From: Bythopirellula goksoeyrii
GTDB taxonomy: Bacteria > Planctomycetota > Planctomycetia > Pirellulales > Lacipirellulaceae
Length of the DNA: 64,000 nucleotides
NCBI RefSeq assembly: GCF_008065115.1
Contig: NZ_CP042913.1
Coordinates: 6,273,257-6,337,256 of the forward strand
Direction of reading: 5' to 3'
Positions 9,303-18,804 of this stretch are shown here, in pieces (position 1 is the first letter of the stretch; each line of letters begins with the position of its first letter). Position numbers and translations under genes: made by a program. The notes beneath the pieces were generated by a model, which saw nothing but the letters and a program-made list of their open reading frames with translations, ran no database searches and was not told where the DNA came from.

Positions 9303-10631
9303 ATGCCAACCTATCCCAAACCTACGCAAGAGCAATTGGTAGTCACCCGCCTTGGTGAAGCACGGCTTGTCTCACCCTTGCCTCTCTCCACCACGCCGGG
9401 AGACAACATTGGCGATTTCGTCGACGACGATTTGCGTGCCCTCTACAATCCACGGATAATGCTTGGTGAAAAACCGAGCGACCTTTGCTTTGAGCTGGCA
9501 GGTGCCCGCCGCGAGATTTTCTTCACTCCGCAAGATACCACCGCTGCCATTGTTACCTGCGGGGGGCTCTGTCCGGGGCTAAACAACGTGATCCGCAGTC
9601 TCGTATTGGAACTACTGATGAACTACGGAATCCGCAATGTCCTAGGCATTCGCTATGGATACCATGGCTTGAATCCGAATGTCGGTCGTCCGCCGTTCGA
9701 ACTCACCAAAGAGTTAGTGGACGAAATTCATCACAAAGGGGGCACGATCCTTGGTACTTCTCGGGGACCTCAAGAACACAAAGAGAGCGTTGATTTTCTT
9801 GTTGATCGTGGTGTAAACATCTTATTTTGTGTTGGGGGAGACGGCACTCAACGGGGTGCTCACCAGATTGCTTCGGAAATAGCTCGACGCAAACTGCCGA
9901 TCTCTGTGATTGGCATTCCTAAGACCATCGACAACGACATCAAGTATTGTTACCGCACTTTTGGCTTCGCGACGGCCGTTTCCGAAGCAGAAAAAGTCAT
10001 CGACCGCGCCCATGTCGAAGCCAAGTCCGTTCTCAATGGCGTGGGACTGGTAAAACTCATGGGACGCCATGCGGGCTTTATCACCGCAGCGGCCACCCTG
10101 GCCAGCGGCGAGGCGAATTTCGCCCTCATTCCAGAGGTGCCGATGCAGCTCCACGGCGAGCACGGACTCCTGGCCGCCCTCGATCGACGACTCAAGGCCC
10201 GCGAGCATGCCGTCGTGGTGATCGCCGAAGGGGCAGGCCAGCATTGGCTCGATGAATGCCCCGACGAGTTTGATGCATCAGGAAATCTGCTCTTGAGAGA
10301 CGTCGGCCCGTTCCTGGCCCATGCGATCAAGGATTATAGCAACAAGGTCGGCAATCCAGCCAACGTCAAGTATTTCGATCCCAGCTATCACATTCGTAGT
10401 GTGCACGCCGACGCGACAGACAGTCTGCTCTGCGAACGCTTAGCGCGCGCCGCAGCGCATGCCGGCATGGCAGGCAAAACCGACATGCTCGTGGGCCTGT
10501 GGCACAATCAATTAATCGATGTGCCCCTGGCAGTCTCCTGCGACGCCAAGAAACAACTCTCTCCCGAAGGTGAACTCTGGATGGCACTCCAGGCACTCAC
10601 AAGACAAGAGAAATGGTACTCGGGGGTCTGA
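9303..10631 (+). CDS. 6-phosphofructokinase, probably ATP-dependent
   Basis: A 442-aa phosphofructokinase catalysing phosphorylation of fructose 6-phosphate in glycolysis. The catalytic loop PKTIDND is at 206-212 and the nucleotide loop GGDGT at 178-182; GRHAGF and the substrate segment YFDPSY are also present. The glycine after GGD (Gly181) is the residue that admits ATP, whereas PPi-dependent enzymes carry Asp there. Lys207 is shared with both PPi enzymes and the plant/trypanosome-type ATP enzymes. The length and the N-terminal extension of about 75 residues fit that longer ATP-dependent group. Confidence 0.9.
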   Translation: MPTYPKPTQEQLVVTRLGEARLVSPLPLSTTPGDNIGDFVDDDLRALYNPRIMLGEKPSDLCFELAGARREIFFTPQDTTAAIVTCGGLCPGLNNVIRSLVLELLMNYGIRNVLGIRYGYHGLNPNVGRPPFELTKELVDEIHHKGGTILGTSRGPQEHKESVDFLVDRGVNILFCVGGDGTQRGAHQIASEIARRKLPISVIGIPKTIDNDIKYCYRTFGFATAVSEAEKVIDRAHVEAKSVLNGVGLVKLMGRHAGFITAAATLASGEANFALIPEVPMQLHGEHGLLAALDRRLKAREHAVVVIAEGAGQHWLDECPDEFDASGNLLLRDVGPFLAHAIKDYSNKVGNPANVKYFDPSYHIRSVHADATDSLLCERLARAAAHAGMAGKTDMLVGLWHNQLIDVPLAVSCDAKKQLSPEGELWMALQALTRQEKWYSGV

Positions 10632-10640
10632 GTGACCAAA

Positions 10641-11978
10641 TCACTCAAAGCCAAAGGGATTATCCGAATCGTCACTCGGCTCGGCAGAGAAGGGACTCGC
10701 TTCAGGGGCACCAAATCCACTGTCGTCGAGTTGCTCATCCGTGGCGGGCATTTCAGCTTCCGCCGGAACCGCTTCTTCGCTGGGCTTCTCTGCTGCCGCC
10801 TCTACTCGACGATGAATCGTGGGTTCGACAGCACCCATTTCGCGCAAGCATTGCACTAAACCGCGGTCGTCGACCAGATAGATGCGGTCGGAATAATCGT
10901 TGAACACCGCCTTGAATCTTCCCGGGCCGGGAAGCGTGCCGATATATTGCCCCGTCTCCTTGTTGATAACAACCAGACGGCCCCCCTCATCGAGGCCATA
11001 GACATTTTTGATTCCTTGTGCGGCAAAATGGGTGATGCCGGGAACATCCCAAAGTTCCTGACCGCTCACCGCTTCGAGGGCATGCAACATCGGTTCGCTC
11101 GATGCAACGTAAAGCCGTTCGCCCACGACGCCTGGACGACCTGTGGCGGGGAAGCCCATCGAATAGCGCCATTTCTCATTGCCATTGAGCAACTTGAAAC
11201 AATGAACATTTCCATCTTGAACGGCCACAAATAGCAAACCGAAAGCCTCGGTCGGCGGCGCGATCGCAACCGAATTGGTCTGAATACGATACAGTACATG
11301 GGGCGCCCCCGCTTGCCCCACATAGAGATATCCGCGCGAAGTAGGCCAAGTCACCAGTTCGCCGCTAACGCTTGGTGGATAAAAAATTCGTCCGACAGAT
11401 TGAAAGTACCAAGTTGGCTTTTTCGGATCAGCAAGCTGATAGCTCTCGATACGACCACTCAAGAAAGGAACATAGGCATCTGTGTTACTCAACGCAGGTG
11501 CCTCCGCAGGGGCACTCCCTAGCGACGTGCTCCACAGCAGGCGTCCGCTCGCCCTATCAAGTGTATAGAGCGATGCCCCGCTCACCAACGCTACATAATC
11601 CTGTGACACGGCGGGTCCAAAGGCTGGCTGATCAAGTGGACCCGCCTGAGTTGTCCAGAGCGTTTCTCCCGTCTCGGCATTGAATGACTGTACCAGCCCA
11701 CCGTTAGTAGCCGCGAGTAGATTGTTCTCGTACAAAACCCAATTCGTGACGCGATGCCGCGAGACATCGACTCGCGCTTGCGCAAACCACACGCGTTCCA
11801 AACCCAGCGGAGCCGCGTCCTGATAGCTAATCAACGATCCGGCACGCACGTCCCGAGGGGCAGGCGCTAGGGCAAGTACGATCGCACAACTCCCTAAGAA
11901 CGCAATTCGCGATGATAGAAAACTCAGGGAAGACTTATGGCATTTCGTCGATGCATGCATTGCGGAAGATACTCTCAT
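10641..11978 (-). CDS. Exported PQQ-type beta-propeller repeat protein
   Basis: A 445-aa protein with a signal peptide ending near DVRAGS, followed by repeated blades such as NAETGETLWTTQAG, DRASGRLLWSTSLG and LNGNEKWRYSMG. The A/SG-x-x-LW pattern is the PQQ-like (WD40-like) beta-propeller signature. The C-terminal 70 residues are Pro/Glu/Ala-rich and probably disordered. An internal ATG at 11960 has a GAGAG upstream and may be the true start. The likely role is periplasmic or outer-membrane scaffolding, as for BamB-like proteins; enzyme activity is not indicated. Confidence 0.8.
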   Translation of the reverse strand: MRVSSAMHASTKCHKSSLSFLSSRIAFLGSCAIVLALAPAPRDVRAGSLISYQDAAPLGLERVWFAQARVDVSRHRVTNWVLYENNLLAATNGGLVQSFNAETGETLWTTQAGPLDQPAFGPAVSQDYVALVSGASLYTLDRASGRLLWSTSLGSAPAEAPALSNTDAYVPFLSGRIESYQLADPKKPTWYFQSVGRIFYPPSVSGELVTWPTSRGYLYVGQAGAPHVLYRIQTNSVAIAPPTEAFGLLFVAVQDGNVHCFKLLNGNEKWRYSMGFPATGRPGVVGERLYVASSEPMLHALEAVSGQELWDVPGITHFAAQGIKNVYGLDEGGRLVVINKETGQYIGTLPGPGRFKAVFNDYSDRIYLVDDRGLVQCLREMGAVEPTIHRRVEAAAEKPSEEAVPAEAEMPATDEQLDDSGFGAPEASPFSAEPSDDSDNPFGFE

Positions 11979-12310
11979 TCAAAAAAATTGGGGTGTCAGA
12001 AAGTTCACGGCAAGCGAAGGGGACATTTCAGCACCGATTCCATTCTAATTAACCCCTCTGCCAAAGACAAAAGAATTAGCCAGTGAAGAAATGGAAGATT
12101 TCCTCGTTAATCTGGGGGTTTTGGCACCTAGACCACTGGGCAGGGGGTCCCTTACCATGGAGACGCACAAGGAAGCACACGTCAGACCTAGTAATATTTT
12201 TGTCACGGATTTTTCCGGCGAGGCCCCACTGGAACCAAAAACAAACTAGATGTTTTGGCCACCTTTTCTTGCTTCAAACGCCGTAATACTTAGCTCCGAA
12301 ATTCCACTGA
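11979..12310. other. Divergent intergenic region, no gene recognised
   Basis: About 330 bp separate the propeller gene (minus) from the large protein gene (plus), so both promoters should lie here. A 67-codon open frame at 12083-12286 has Trp/Arg-heavy composition and no recognisable start signal. I saw no convincing hairpin or operator. Confidence 0.5.
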
Positions 12311-12322
12311 TTGTCCCTGATT

Positions 12323-15300
12323 GTGAAGTACCGCCCAGACCAACCCGAAGCTCTAACCCACTCCATGCTTGAGGAGATGGTCGGCTATCTCAACTTCTCC
12401 TCCGGAACGAGCGACCCCAAGTTTCTCAAGAATTTGAACGAATTCTTTCGCTCGCTGAATTGCGAATCGGGGTCCTGTGATCCTCTGGAAAAATTAACCA
12501 CGGCCCTCAAACAAACCATGGACCGACTGAGCGCTGCCGGAGGAGCCTTTGCCGATACAGCCCAGGCGGAGGCGGCCGTTGGGATCCTTTCCAACCACTT
12601 TCTTTCCGCCTACTGCAAGTTCCATCAAGATCTATTGTTTCATCAGCAGTCAAGTGAACTCTGGCAACCCTTTTTCCTTGGTCGCGCCTATGAAGCAATC
12701 TTGAGCCAAGGTACTCCATGGGACGAAATCGACCGTATCGTGGCCGGAGCCTTGGAGCAAATCAATGATTTCGTAGGCTTTCGTCCTGTTGCTACGCTTG
12801 AATCGGGAAGCCCCTCGGAACCCTACCCCCATGAATTTGTCAGACCGATACCCCTCTATGTTCGCGGGGCCGGTGTTGCTGTTGGAAAATATGAAAGGAT
12901 CATCGAACTGGCGCTGAACATTTTAGCCAACACCGACGAAGATCTGCTCGCGCGCGCCTGGTTCGATTTGGATCGCTTGGAAGAAATCTCCCTCGACCCC
13001 CGGGCTTACGATTTCGATCATCCCGTGAACCGACGGCCCAACTACCACTTCGGCCAATGGGATCCTCATCAAATAACGAACGCTGGATACTACAGCCGTT
13101 TTGTCCTGCAGCAGGTGACATTGGATGGCTTACTCTCGCGCTGCGAGAATCATCTTTACGACAAAGGCTGTTCGGAAAGCGAATGCGAAATAGAAGCTGC
13201 CTCAGTGCTTGCCGGTACGATGTTGATGGCTGCCGGCACGAGCGGCGATGGCCCCACTCGCCACGACTCCTCGGTCACCCTTTCGACGCTCTTGCCCCAC
13301 ATAGCTGCTTATCGCGATGATTTTTATCATGATTTGGTTTCTCGGATTGAAGGTAGTCATGGCGAGCGATTGCGTGCCGAAGCCGAACTTTATCGTCAGC
13401 CGTTTGGTGCTGCCCGGCAGCACTTGAATCAAGAACTGGCCAGGAGACGGGCAATGCAAATGCAGCGCGTCCACCTGGCTTATCTGTATGCTCGACTCGG
13501 GTACCCCGAGGCAGCCCAACGTCAGGCAGATTCCGTGCGGGTCCCGGCCGCCCGTATGTTAAGTGAAATCTATTGTCGACTGACTGCCGGCCACGATGCG
13601 ATCGACAGTGGAGACCTGGCTCAAACTGCGGATAACTTACAAGAAATCGTGACGCTCGTGCATCGAGCAATCGAATGCGGAGCCTTGGTCGATCCCTGGA
13701 ATGTAGTGGGCTTTGCCGGAAACTTCAGTCTGTTTCCCGCCTTAGAAAACAGCGTCCATGACTGGCGGGTCGATGAACTCATCGAACTGATGGAACAGGT
13801 GCTTGATCTGGCTGCACGCGCCTGGAGCGAATCGGCCGCGATCGATGACTCGGAGATGGAAAAGGTCTTTTCCACCCTACTAGCTCAACAAACCCAGTGG
13901 TGGGATCAATTTGCGACCTACTCGGTCGAGGGAGTCAATCGCCTCGTGGCCAAGGAAATTGAGGTCTCGGCTAATCTCGTAGCAGGGGCACTCAACGCCT
14001 GGCACAAGGCAGGAGCAGCATCTGGCGACATAGGCTTCTGGCGGATGTTCGTCGATCAATTTGACAACACCAAGGCCTTTGAACTGGTAATCGAGGCCTT
14101 GTTGGATCACGGCGACACGGTGGCCGCGATGGCGTTGATGATGCAATGGGTCAGTCAGAAGGATCGTACACCCCTCGAAGAAGGCGAGAGTTCCTTCCGG
14201 AGACTCGCGTTCCGCTGGCTTTCGACGGTCGAAGAGATGGAAAGCGAATCGGGAGAGGATCGCTGGCCCGAAGTCGCGCGATTCTTTGCCTACCTAGAGG
14301 CCAACGCTGAAGAATATTGGACTGTCCCCTCCTTGCTGCTCGATGGGGACTTGGAAGGCCTCTTCGACGACCTCGACGACGTGGACTATTTTGAAGACGA
14401 GGACGACGAACTCGATGACGAAGAGGACGGAGAAGAAGAACTCTTCGGTGCCGCTTACGAAGAGATGGTCTACCGGGACACAACGGACGATGGCAACGAA
14501 GGAGAGATTTACGACGAGGGCCTCGACTACGAAGAATCCGAGTGGGAATACGAAGTCCAACGACTGGATCAGCGTTTGTACTTTCTGTCGACGGTTGCCA
14601 ACCTTTGGAAACACGCCACGATCGTCTGGGGCCGTTCCGCGAGCACTTCGAATGAAGCCGCAGAAGCCAACACCAATGGAACAAGCCCAGGTCAGGTCTT
14701 CGAGCAATGGTTGATCCAGGGAGGGGAAAATTACAGTAAATTGGTCGACCTCCTGGAGACCGTGCATAAATTCCAGTTTGCCCTGCCCAGTGGTTCCCAT
14801 GACTCGCTCATGGAATACGATCGGCTTCGCACGACTAAGGAATCCCTAGTTCAACAAATCATCACCACCTCGGTGGAACTAGCCGATGCTGCCCGATTGT
14901 TGGCGGCTACCGTGGGAGTCAGCTCAAGCGAATCGGTCGAATCGCTTGCCGAACCAATTGATCTTCCTTCGGTCCAAATCCTCCAATCGGTTCTGGCAGG
15001 TGATTCCGAGGGTGTTCGCGCTAAGTGGTCTGATTTCGCCGCAGCACTCGCTCGCCAACCTCTCTTGTATGTACCCCATTCACGTGGCGGTGAGCCGCGG
15101 CAGATCGTCAACACCCGCTGTCTGCAACATTTGCTCAACGATCTCTTGGGCTGGCTGCCCCAATTGGGTCTGATTCGAGAAACTTGTCAATTGCTTGAAA
15201 TCGCACAAGACATGGAAAGCAACCACCCCGTCGGCCAGGGTGCGGTCACAGAATTTGATCGACTATTTGAAAATGGCTACCAAGCCATCGTACGCTCGAT

Positions 15301-16333
15301 GATCGCTTCGGCCGAGATCTGGGACGATCAGTCCGCCGATGCGGAGTCGCAGCACGCGGACCACTTGCTCATCGACGCCATGCAGTTGTTGACCGAGAGG
15401 CAGTTAGACCGTTGGCTACAACACAGCCGCACGCTGCGGCTAAGTGTGGTGGAGAAATTGGCCGAAAAAAAAGACTGGAAACGTTTCGTCGATTTCATCA
15501 AACGCTATGGAGGCGATCTGTTTAATCTCAGCTTGATGAGCAGTCTGGGTAATCTGAGAGGCATCCTGCACCAAGGCGTCGATGCCTGGCTGGAATGTCT
15601 GGAAGATGACCCTGAGGCCGAAGACGAGATTCTACTACTGAGAGAATACGGCAAAACCTGTACTCGTGCAGAAGCCGTGGAAATGCTCACAATCGCGCTC
15701 GAGGCAGTCGTGGAGAACTACCGCGTCTACCGCGATTACAACACGACAACCACACAGTCGGACCACGGCGAACAACTCTACATGCTCATCGATTTCCTTC
15801 GGCTTAGGGCCACTTACGACCGAGTCGCCTGGAATCTAAAGCCTGTCATCTGGGCTCATGAGATTCTGATTCGCAATCGACGTCTTTTAGCGGCTGAGAT
15901 TTGGTGTCAGGCCTTTGCCGAACGCACCACCGATGCAGCCGATGCCCACATTGCCCGCTTAGAGGAACTGAGTAAGAAATATGGCATGCGGTTGGCAACG
16001 ATCGCCGATCGCATTGCAGAACGCTTTGTTCGTCCGTTACTGATCGACCGGGTCAAAGCCCTCGTGGAACCCGCACTCTCCGCCGAAGGCTCCGAACGCC
16101 AAGAAGCCTTCGACGCTTTAGATCGGGAGATCGCCAGCCTGGCCGATGAGCCCAGTGGCGCGGGGCTCGACCTCCCCGATTGGCTCTCCGCCATGGAGGA
16201 CGAAGTCACTTCTGCCCGCTCGCAGCACAACCATCAATCTCTCTCCGAGCGTCTCAACAATCGCATTGGCCAGGTCTGTCTCACCTGGGACGAACTACTG
16301 GAGCAATTGGGAGAAGATGAGCGAGCAGAGTAG
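12323..16333 (+). CDS. Large acidic protein of unknown function (about 1336 aa)
   Basis: A very long, almost wholly alpha-helical soluble protein without signal peptide or membrane segments. I do not recognise a domain; helix spacing in parts (for example YLYARLGYPEAAQRQADSVR) suggests TPR-like or other helical solenoid repeats. At 14347-14540 there is an extreme Asp/Glu tract (about residues 675-740), probably a flexible acidic linker between two helical halves. The start is uncertain: TTG 12311, GTG 12323 and ATG 12365 are all in frame and none has a clear Shine-Dalgarno site. The gene is isolated from its neighbours. Confidence 0.7.
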   Translation: MKYRPDQPEALTHSMLEEMVGYLNFSSGTSDPKFLKNLNEFFRSLNCESGSCDPLEKLTTALKQTMDRLSAAGGAFADTAQAEAAVGILSNHFLSAYCKFHQDLLFHQQSSELWQPFFLGRAYEAILSQGTPWDEIDRIVAGALEQINDFVGFRPVATLESGSPSEPYPHEFVRPIPLYVRGAGVAVGKYERIIELALNILANTDEDLLARAWFDLDRLEEISLDPRAYDFDHPVNRRPNYHFGQWDPHQITNAGYYSRFVLQQVTLDGLLSRCENHLYDKGCSESECEIEAASVLAGTMLMAAGTSGDGPTRHDSSVTLSTLLPHIAAYRDDFYHDLVSRIEGSHGERLRAEAELYRQPFGAARQHLNQELARRRAMQMQRVHLAYLYARLGYPEAAQRQADSVRVPAARMLSEIYCRLTAGHDAIDSGDLAQTADNLQEIVTLVHRAIECGALVDPWNVVGFAGNFSLFPALENSVHDWRVDELIELMEQVLDLAARAWSESAAIDDSEMEKVFSTLLAQQTQWWDQFATYSVEGVNRLVAKEIEVSANLVAGALNAWHKAGAASGDIGFWRMFVDQFDNTKAFELVIEALLDHGDTVAAMALMMQWVSQKDRTPLEEGESSFRRLAFRWLSTVEEMESESGEDRWPEVARFFAYLEANAEEYWTVPSLLLDGDLEGLFDDLDDVDYFEDEDDELDDEEDGEEELFGAAYEEMVYRDTTDDGNEGEIYDEGLDYEESEWEYEVQRLDQRLYFLSTVANLWKHATIVWGRSASTSNEAAEANTNGTSPGQVFEQWLIQGGENYSKLVDLLETVHKFQFALPSGSHDSLMEYDRLRTTKESLVQQIITTSVELADAARLLAATVGVSSSESVESLAEPIDLPSVQILQSVLAGDSEGVRAKWSDFAAALARQPLLYVPHSRGGEPRQIVNTRCLQHLLNDLLGWLPQLGLIRETCQLLEIAQDMESNHPVGQGAVTEFDRLFENGYQAIVRSMIASAEIWDDQSADAESQHADHLLIDAMQLLTERQLDRWLQHSRTLRLSVVEKLAEKKDWKRFVDFIKRYGGDLFNLSLMSSLGNLRGILHQGVDAWLECLEDDPEAEDEILLLREYGKTCTRAEAVEMLTIALEAVVENYRVYRDYNTTTTQSDHGEQLYMLIDFLRLRATYDRVAWNLKPVIWAHEILIRNRRLLAAEIWCQAFAERTTDAADAHIARLEELSKKYGMRLATIADRIAERFVRPLLIDRVKALVEPALSAEGSERQEAFDALDREIASLADEPSGAGLDLPDWLSAMEDEVTSARSQHNHQSLSERLNNRIGQVCLTWDELLEQLGEDERAE

Positions 16334-16392
16334 CCGTGTCGCAATGTCTAGAATCCGCCGTGGCGGGCGACACAGTACTTAGTCACAAATTC

Positions 16393-16677
16393 TCATTGTC
16401 GGCTACCGTGTCGAAAACCAAATACTCGAACCACCCTATTCTCCTCATCGACGGTGAAAGTGAATAGGCAACTATCAATCACCAGCATTCTCACCGTGTA
16501 TTCGAACTGTTCGTTTTCGGGTGCGGGTGGACAGCGATGGGGATATGATTTCAGTGTTTGCAGTTTTGCCCAAGCTTTGGATAGCCATCGCTGAGCATTG
16601 AGAGGTGCTTGCTTTTCAGTGGCAATATACTCGATGTGGGCATCCAAAGCAGCAAACACCTCTGAAGTAACAATCAA
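16393..16677 (-). CDS. ParE/RelE-superfamily toxin
   Basis: A 94-aa protein with the ParE layout: helical N-terminus (AALDAHIEYIATEKQAPLNAQ), an aromatic-rich centre (LKSYPHRCPPAPEN), and closing strands ending RVFGFRHGSR. ParE-type toxins poison gyrase, while RelE relatives cleave mRNA; sequence alone does not decide between them. It follows the antitoxin gene by 7 nt on the minus strand, the usual antitoxin-then-toxin order. The C-terminal FGFRHGSR resembles the conserved VFxIRHxxR end of ParE proteins. Confidence 0.78.
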   Translation of the reverse strand: MIVTSEVFAALDAHIEYIATEKQAPLNAQRWLSKAWAKLQTLKSYPHRCPPAPENEQFEYTVRMLVIDSCLFTFTVDEENRVVRVFGFRHGSRQ

Positions 16678-16684
16678 TGGTAGT

Positions 16685-16912
16685 TCATGCAGAGAAGGTT
16701 AATCCATGCTTATCAGCGAGCTTCCTGAATGCATCTTCAGCAGCCATCCCACCTCCTGCCTCGATCTCGGCATTGCCACGTTTAATCATAGCTACGCTGT
16801 CTAGAAGTTCCTTTTCGGAAAGCCGACCGCGAGGGTCTTCCGTCGGCTCGTTTGCCAAGGCACTGATGAACGCAGGAACGTCTTCATAACCTGCAGCCTT
16901 GGCGACGCCCAT
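16685..16912 (-). CDS. Antitoxin partner of the ParE-type toxin
   Basis: A 75-aa protein from the ATG at 16912. Its last part (AAEDAFRKLADKHGLTFSA) fits the toxin-wrapping tail of ParD-like antitoxins. The frame stays open for 19 codons upstream of that ATG and encodes a plausible N-terminus (NIPIPDDQYEKL) resembling the DNA-binding start of such antitoxins, yet it contains no ATG, GTG, TTG or CTG at its head. Either a rare start codon is used or the original start was lost and translation begins internally. See the matching finding. Confidence 0.65.
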   Translation of the reverse strand: MGVAKAAGYEDVPAFISALANEPTEDPRGRLSEKELLDSVAMIKRGNAEIEAGGGMAAEDAFRKLADKHGLTFSA

Positions 16913-17211
16913 GAGCTTTTCGTACTGATCATCTGGAATTGGGATGTTTTGTATTTCTGTATTTTTTACTCAAGGCGGCTAATTGTCAAAGCTAAAAAAG
17001 CTCTATCTTGCGAGCCCACTCGTCCACGGATGGGAGAAACGTAGTGCAGTCTTCAAGCCCGTATTGAAATGACAGCCAAGTTGGCTGCCCCACGGACCCG
17101 TTGCCCTGACGCATGAAATCCGCCATACTAGACAGATAGTAGACGGGTGTTCATGACCCCAGTCTTCATAGCACAACTCGTCAAGCACCGCCTCACGGAG
17201 GATCCCACGGC

Positions 17212-18804
17212 ATGTCGAACACACTAGATCGCTCAGAAGCTTGGTCAACCGATTCGGAATTACCCTATCAACTCTCGTTGGAACTCACGGTCGGCGATCC
17301 GGACACGATTGCTGAACTCGCAAAGTATCCTGAAGGAGACTCGCGTGAGGAGTTTGCCCTCGAAGCCCTCAAGATAGGCGTACTCACCTTGCGACGGGCG
17401 TCGGCCTCGCTTGACGGCGAGTTTATCAAACGTGAAACAGATCGCTTGCTCGAATCGCTTCAAAAGCAGTTCCACTCCCACGCGGACACGTCCAAGCAGC
17501 GACTCGAAGATTCGTTGGGAAAATACTTTAATCCCCAAGACGGCCAATTCACTCAGCGCGTGAAACAACTCGCCTCCTCCGACGGGGAAGTAGGTCGTAT
17601 GATCCGCTCACTGGTCGATGGCGACAATTCTCAGTTGGCCAAAACCATGGTCGCTCACATTGGCGAGACAAGTCCGCTCATGAAATTGCTCAGCCCCGAT
17701 CAATCGCAAGGTTTTCTGGCAGCCATGGAGGGGAAAGTTGAGAAGCAACTCGGATCTCAGCGGGAAACGCTTCTCAAAGAATTCTCACTCGACAATCCCG
17801 AGGGAGCCCTCAGTCGTCTAGTTTGCGAAGTCTCTGGCAAGCATGGTGACTTCACACGCGACATGAAAGGCAAGATTGACGATGTTGTGAAGGAGTTTTC
17901 TCTCGACGAAGAGAACTCTGCCTTAAGTCGGCTCGTGAAAAAAGTGAACACGGCTCAGGAAACAATCACCCAACAATTCTCGCTGGACAATGAAGAGTCG
18001 TCCCTGCGGAAAATGCAATCTCACCTGGAAGCAATTCTCGGTGCGCACATCAAATCGGCAGCCGATTTCCAGGAAGAAGTCAAGGTCGCCCTCGGCAAGC
18101 TAGTGACCAAGCGCGAAACCGAAGCCCGCTCTACCCTGCATGGTGGCACTTTCGAAGATGCGGTGCTGGAATTCATTGCAAGTGATTCTCATCCACGAGG
18201 AGAAACCGTCGAAGGAACTGGTTCGAGCGTCGGCATGATCAAGAGCTGCAAGATCGGCGATGTCGTCGTGGAACTCGGTTGCGATAGTGCCGCTGCGGGA
18301 GCTCGCATTGTGATCGAGGCCAAAGAAGATGCCAGCTATACGCTTGCCAAGGCCCGCTCTGAAATCGAGCAGGCACGCAAAAACCGAAATTCCCAGTTCG
18401 GCGTGTTCGTTTTTTCCCAGCGAACGGCCCCAGCTCATTGCGATTCATTTCGTCGCTATGGCAGCGACCTGTTGGTCGTCTGGGATGCCGAAGACCCCAC
18501 GACCGACGCCAATTTGAAGGCTGCCTTGGAAGTCGCCCGGGCACTCTGTGTACGTGCTCAGCAGGCAACCGAGAAGAACGTCGATTTCACCACGATTGAC
18601 AAGGCAGTACTCGATATCGAGAAGCGAGTACAATATCTAGACGAGATTCGCAAGTCGACTGAAACCATTCGCAATGCCAACGAGAAGATCTTCGACCGGG
18701 TACGAATCGATCGCGAGGCGCTCGACAAACAGTTGGTCATCTTGCGGGAGTCACTGGGCGATTTGAAGGAGGCATTCAACTCAGACAGCCAGCCCGATCT
18801 GTAA
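17212..18804 (+). CDS. Coiled-coil protein with a PD-(D/E)XK-like nuclease site
   Basis: A 530-aa soluble protein of unknown family. Residues about 50-330 are helical/coiled-coil and contain three related segments around FSLDN/FSLDE (Phe at 191, 229 and 256), two of them followed by ALSRLV. Residues about 335-430 look like a restriction-endonuclease fold: GDVVVE with Asp350, then IVIEAK with Glu369 and Lys371, then a helix rich in Ala/Arg and the strand FGVFVFS. The C-terminus returns to coiled coil. This coil-plus-nuclease plan recalls RmuC, but the motifs differ. A GGAGG site lies about 10 nt before the ATG. Its last 29 bp overlap the convergent ATPase gene. Confidence 0.7.
   Translation: MSNTLDRSEAWSTDSELPYQLSLELTVGDPDTIAELAKYPEGDSREEFALEALKIGVLTLRRASASLDGEFIKRETDRLLESLQKQFHSHADTSKQRLEDSLGKYFNPQDGQFTQRVKQLASSDGEVGRMIRSLVDGDNSQLAKTMVAHIGETSPLMKLLSPDQSQGFLAAMEGKVEKQLGSQRETLLKEFSLDNPEGALSRLVCEVSGKHGDFTRDMKGKIDDVVKEFSLDEENSALSRLVKKVNTAQETITQQFSLDNEESSLRKMQSHLEAILGAHIKSAADFQEEVKVALGKLVTKRETEARSTLHGGTFEDAVLEFIASDSHPRGETVEGTGSSVGMIKSCKIGDVVVELGCDSAAAGARIVIEAKEDASYTLAKARSEIEQARKNRNSQFGVFVFSQRTAPAHCDSFRRYGSDLLVVWDAEDPTTDANLKAALEVARALCVRAQQATEKNVDFTTIDKAVLDIEKRVQYLDEIRKSTETIRNANEKIFDRVRIDREALDKQLVILRESLGDLKEAFNSDSQPDL

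Noticed and set aside
12083-12286. 67-codon open frame in the spacer before the large acidic protein
   Set aside because: Trp/Arg-heavy composition, no family resemblance and no ribosome site; likely chance.
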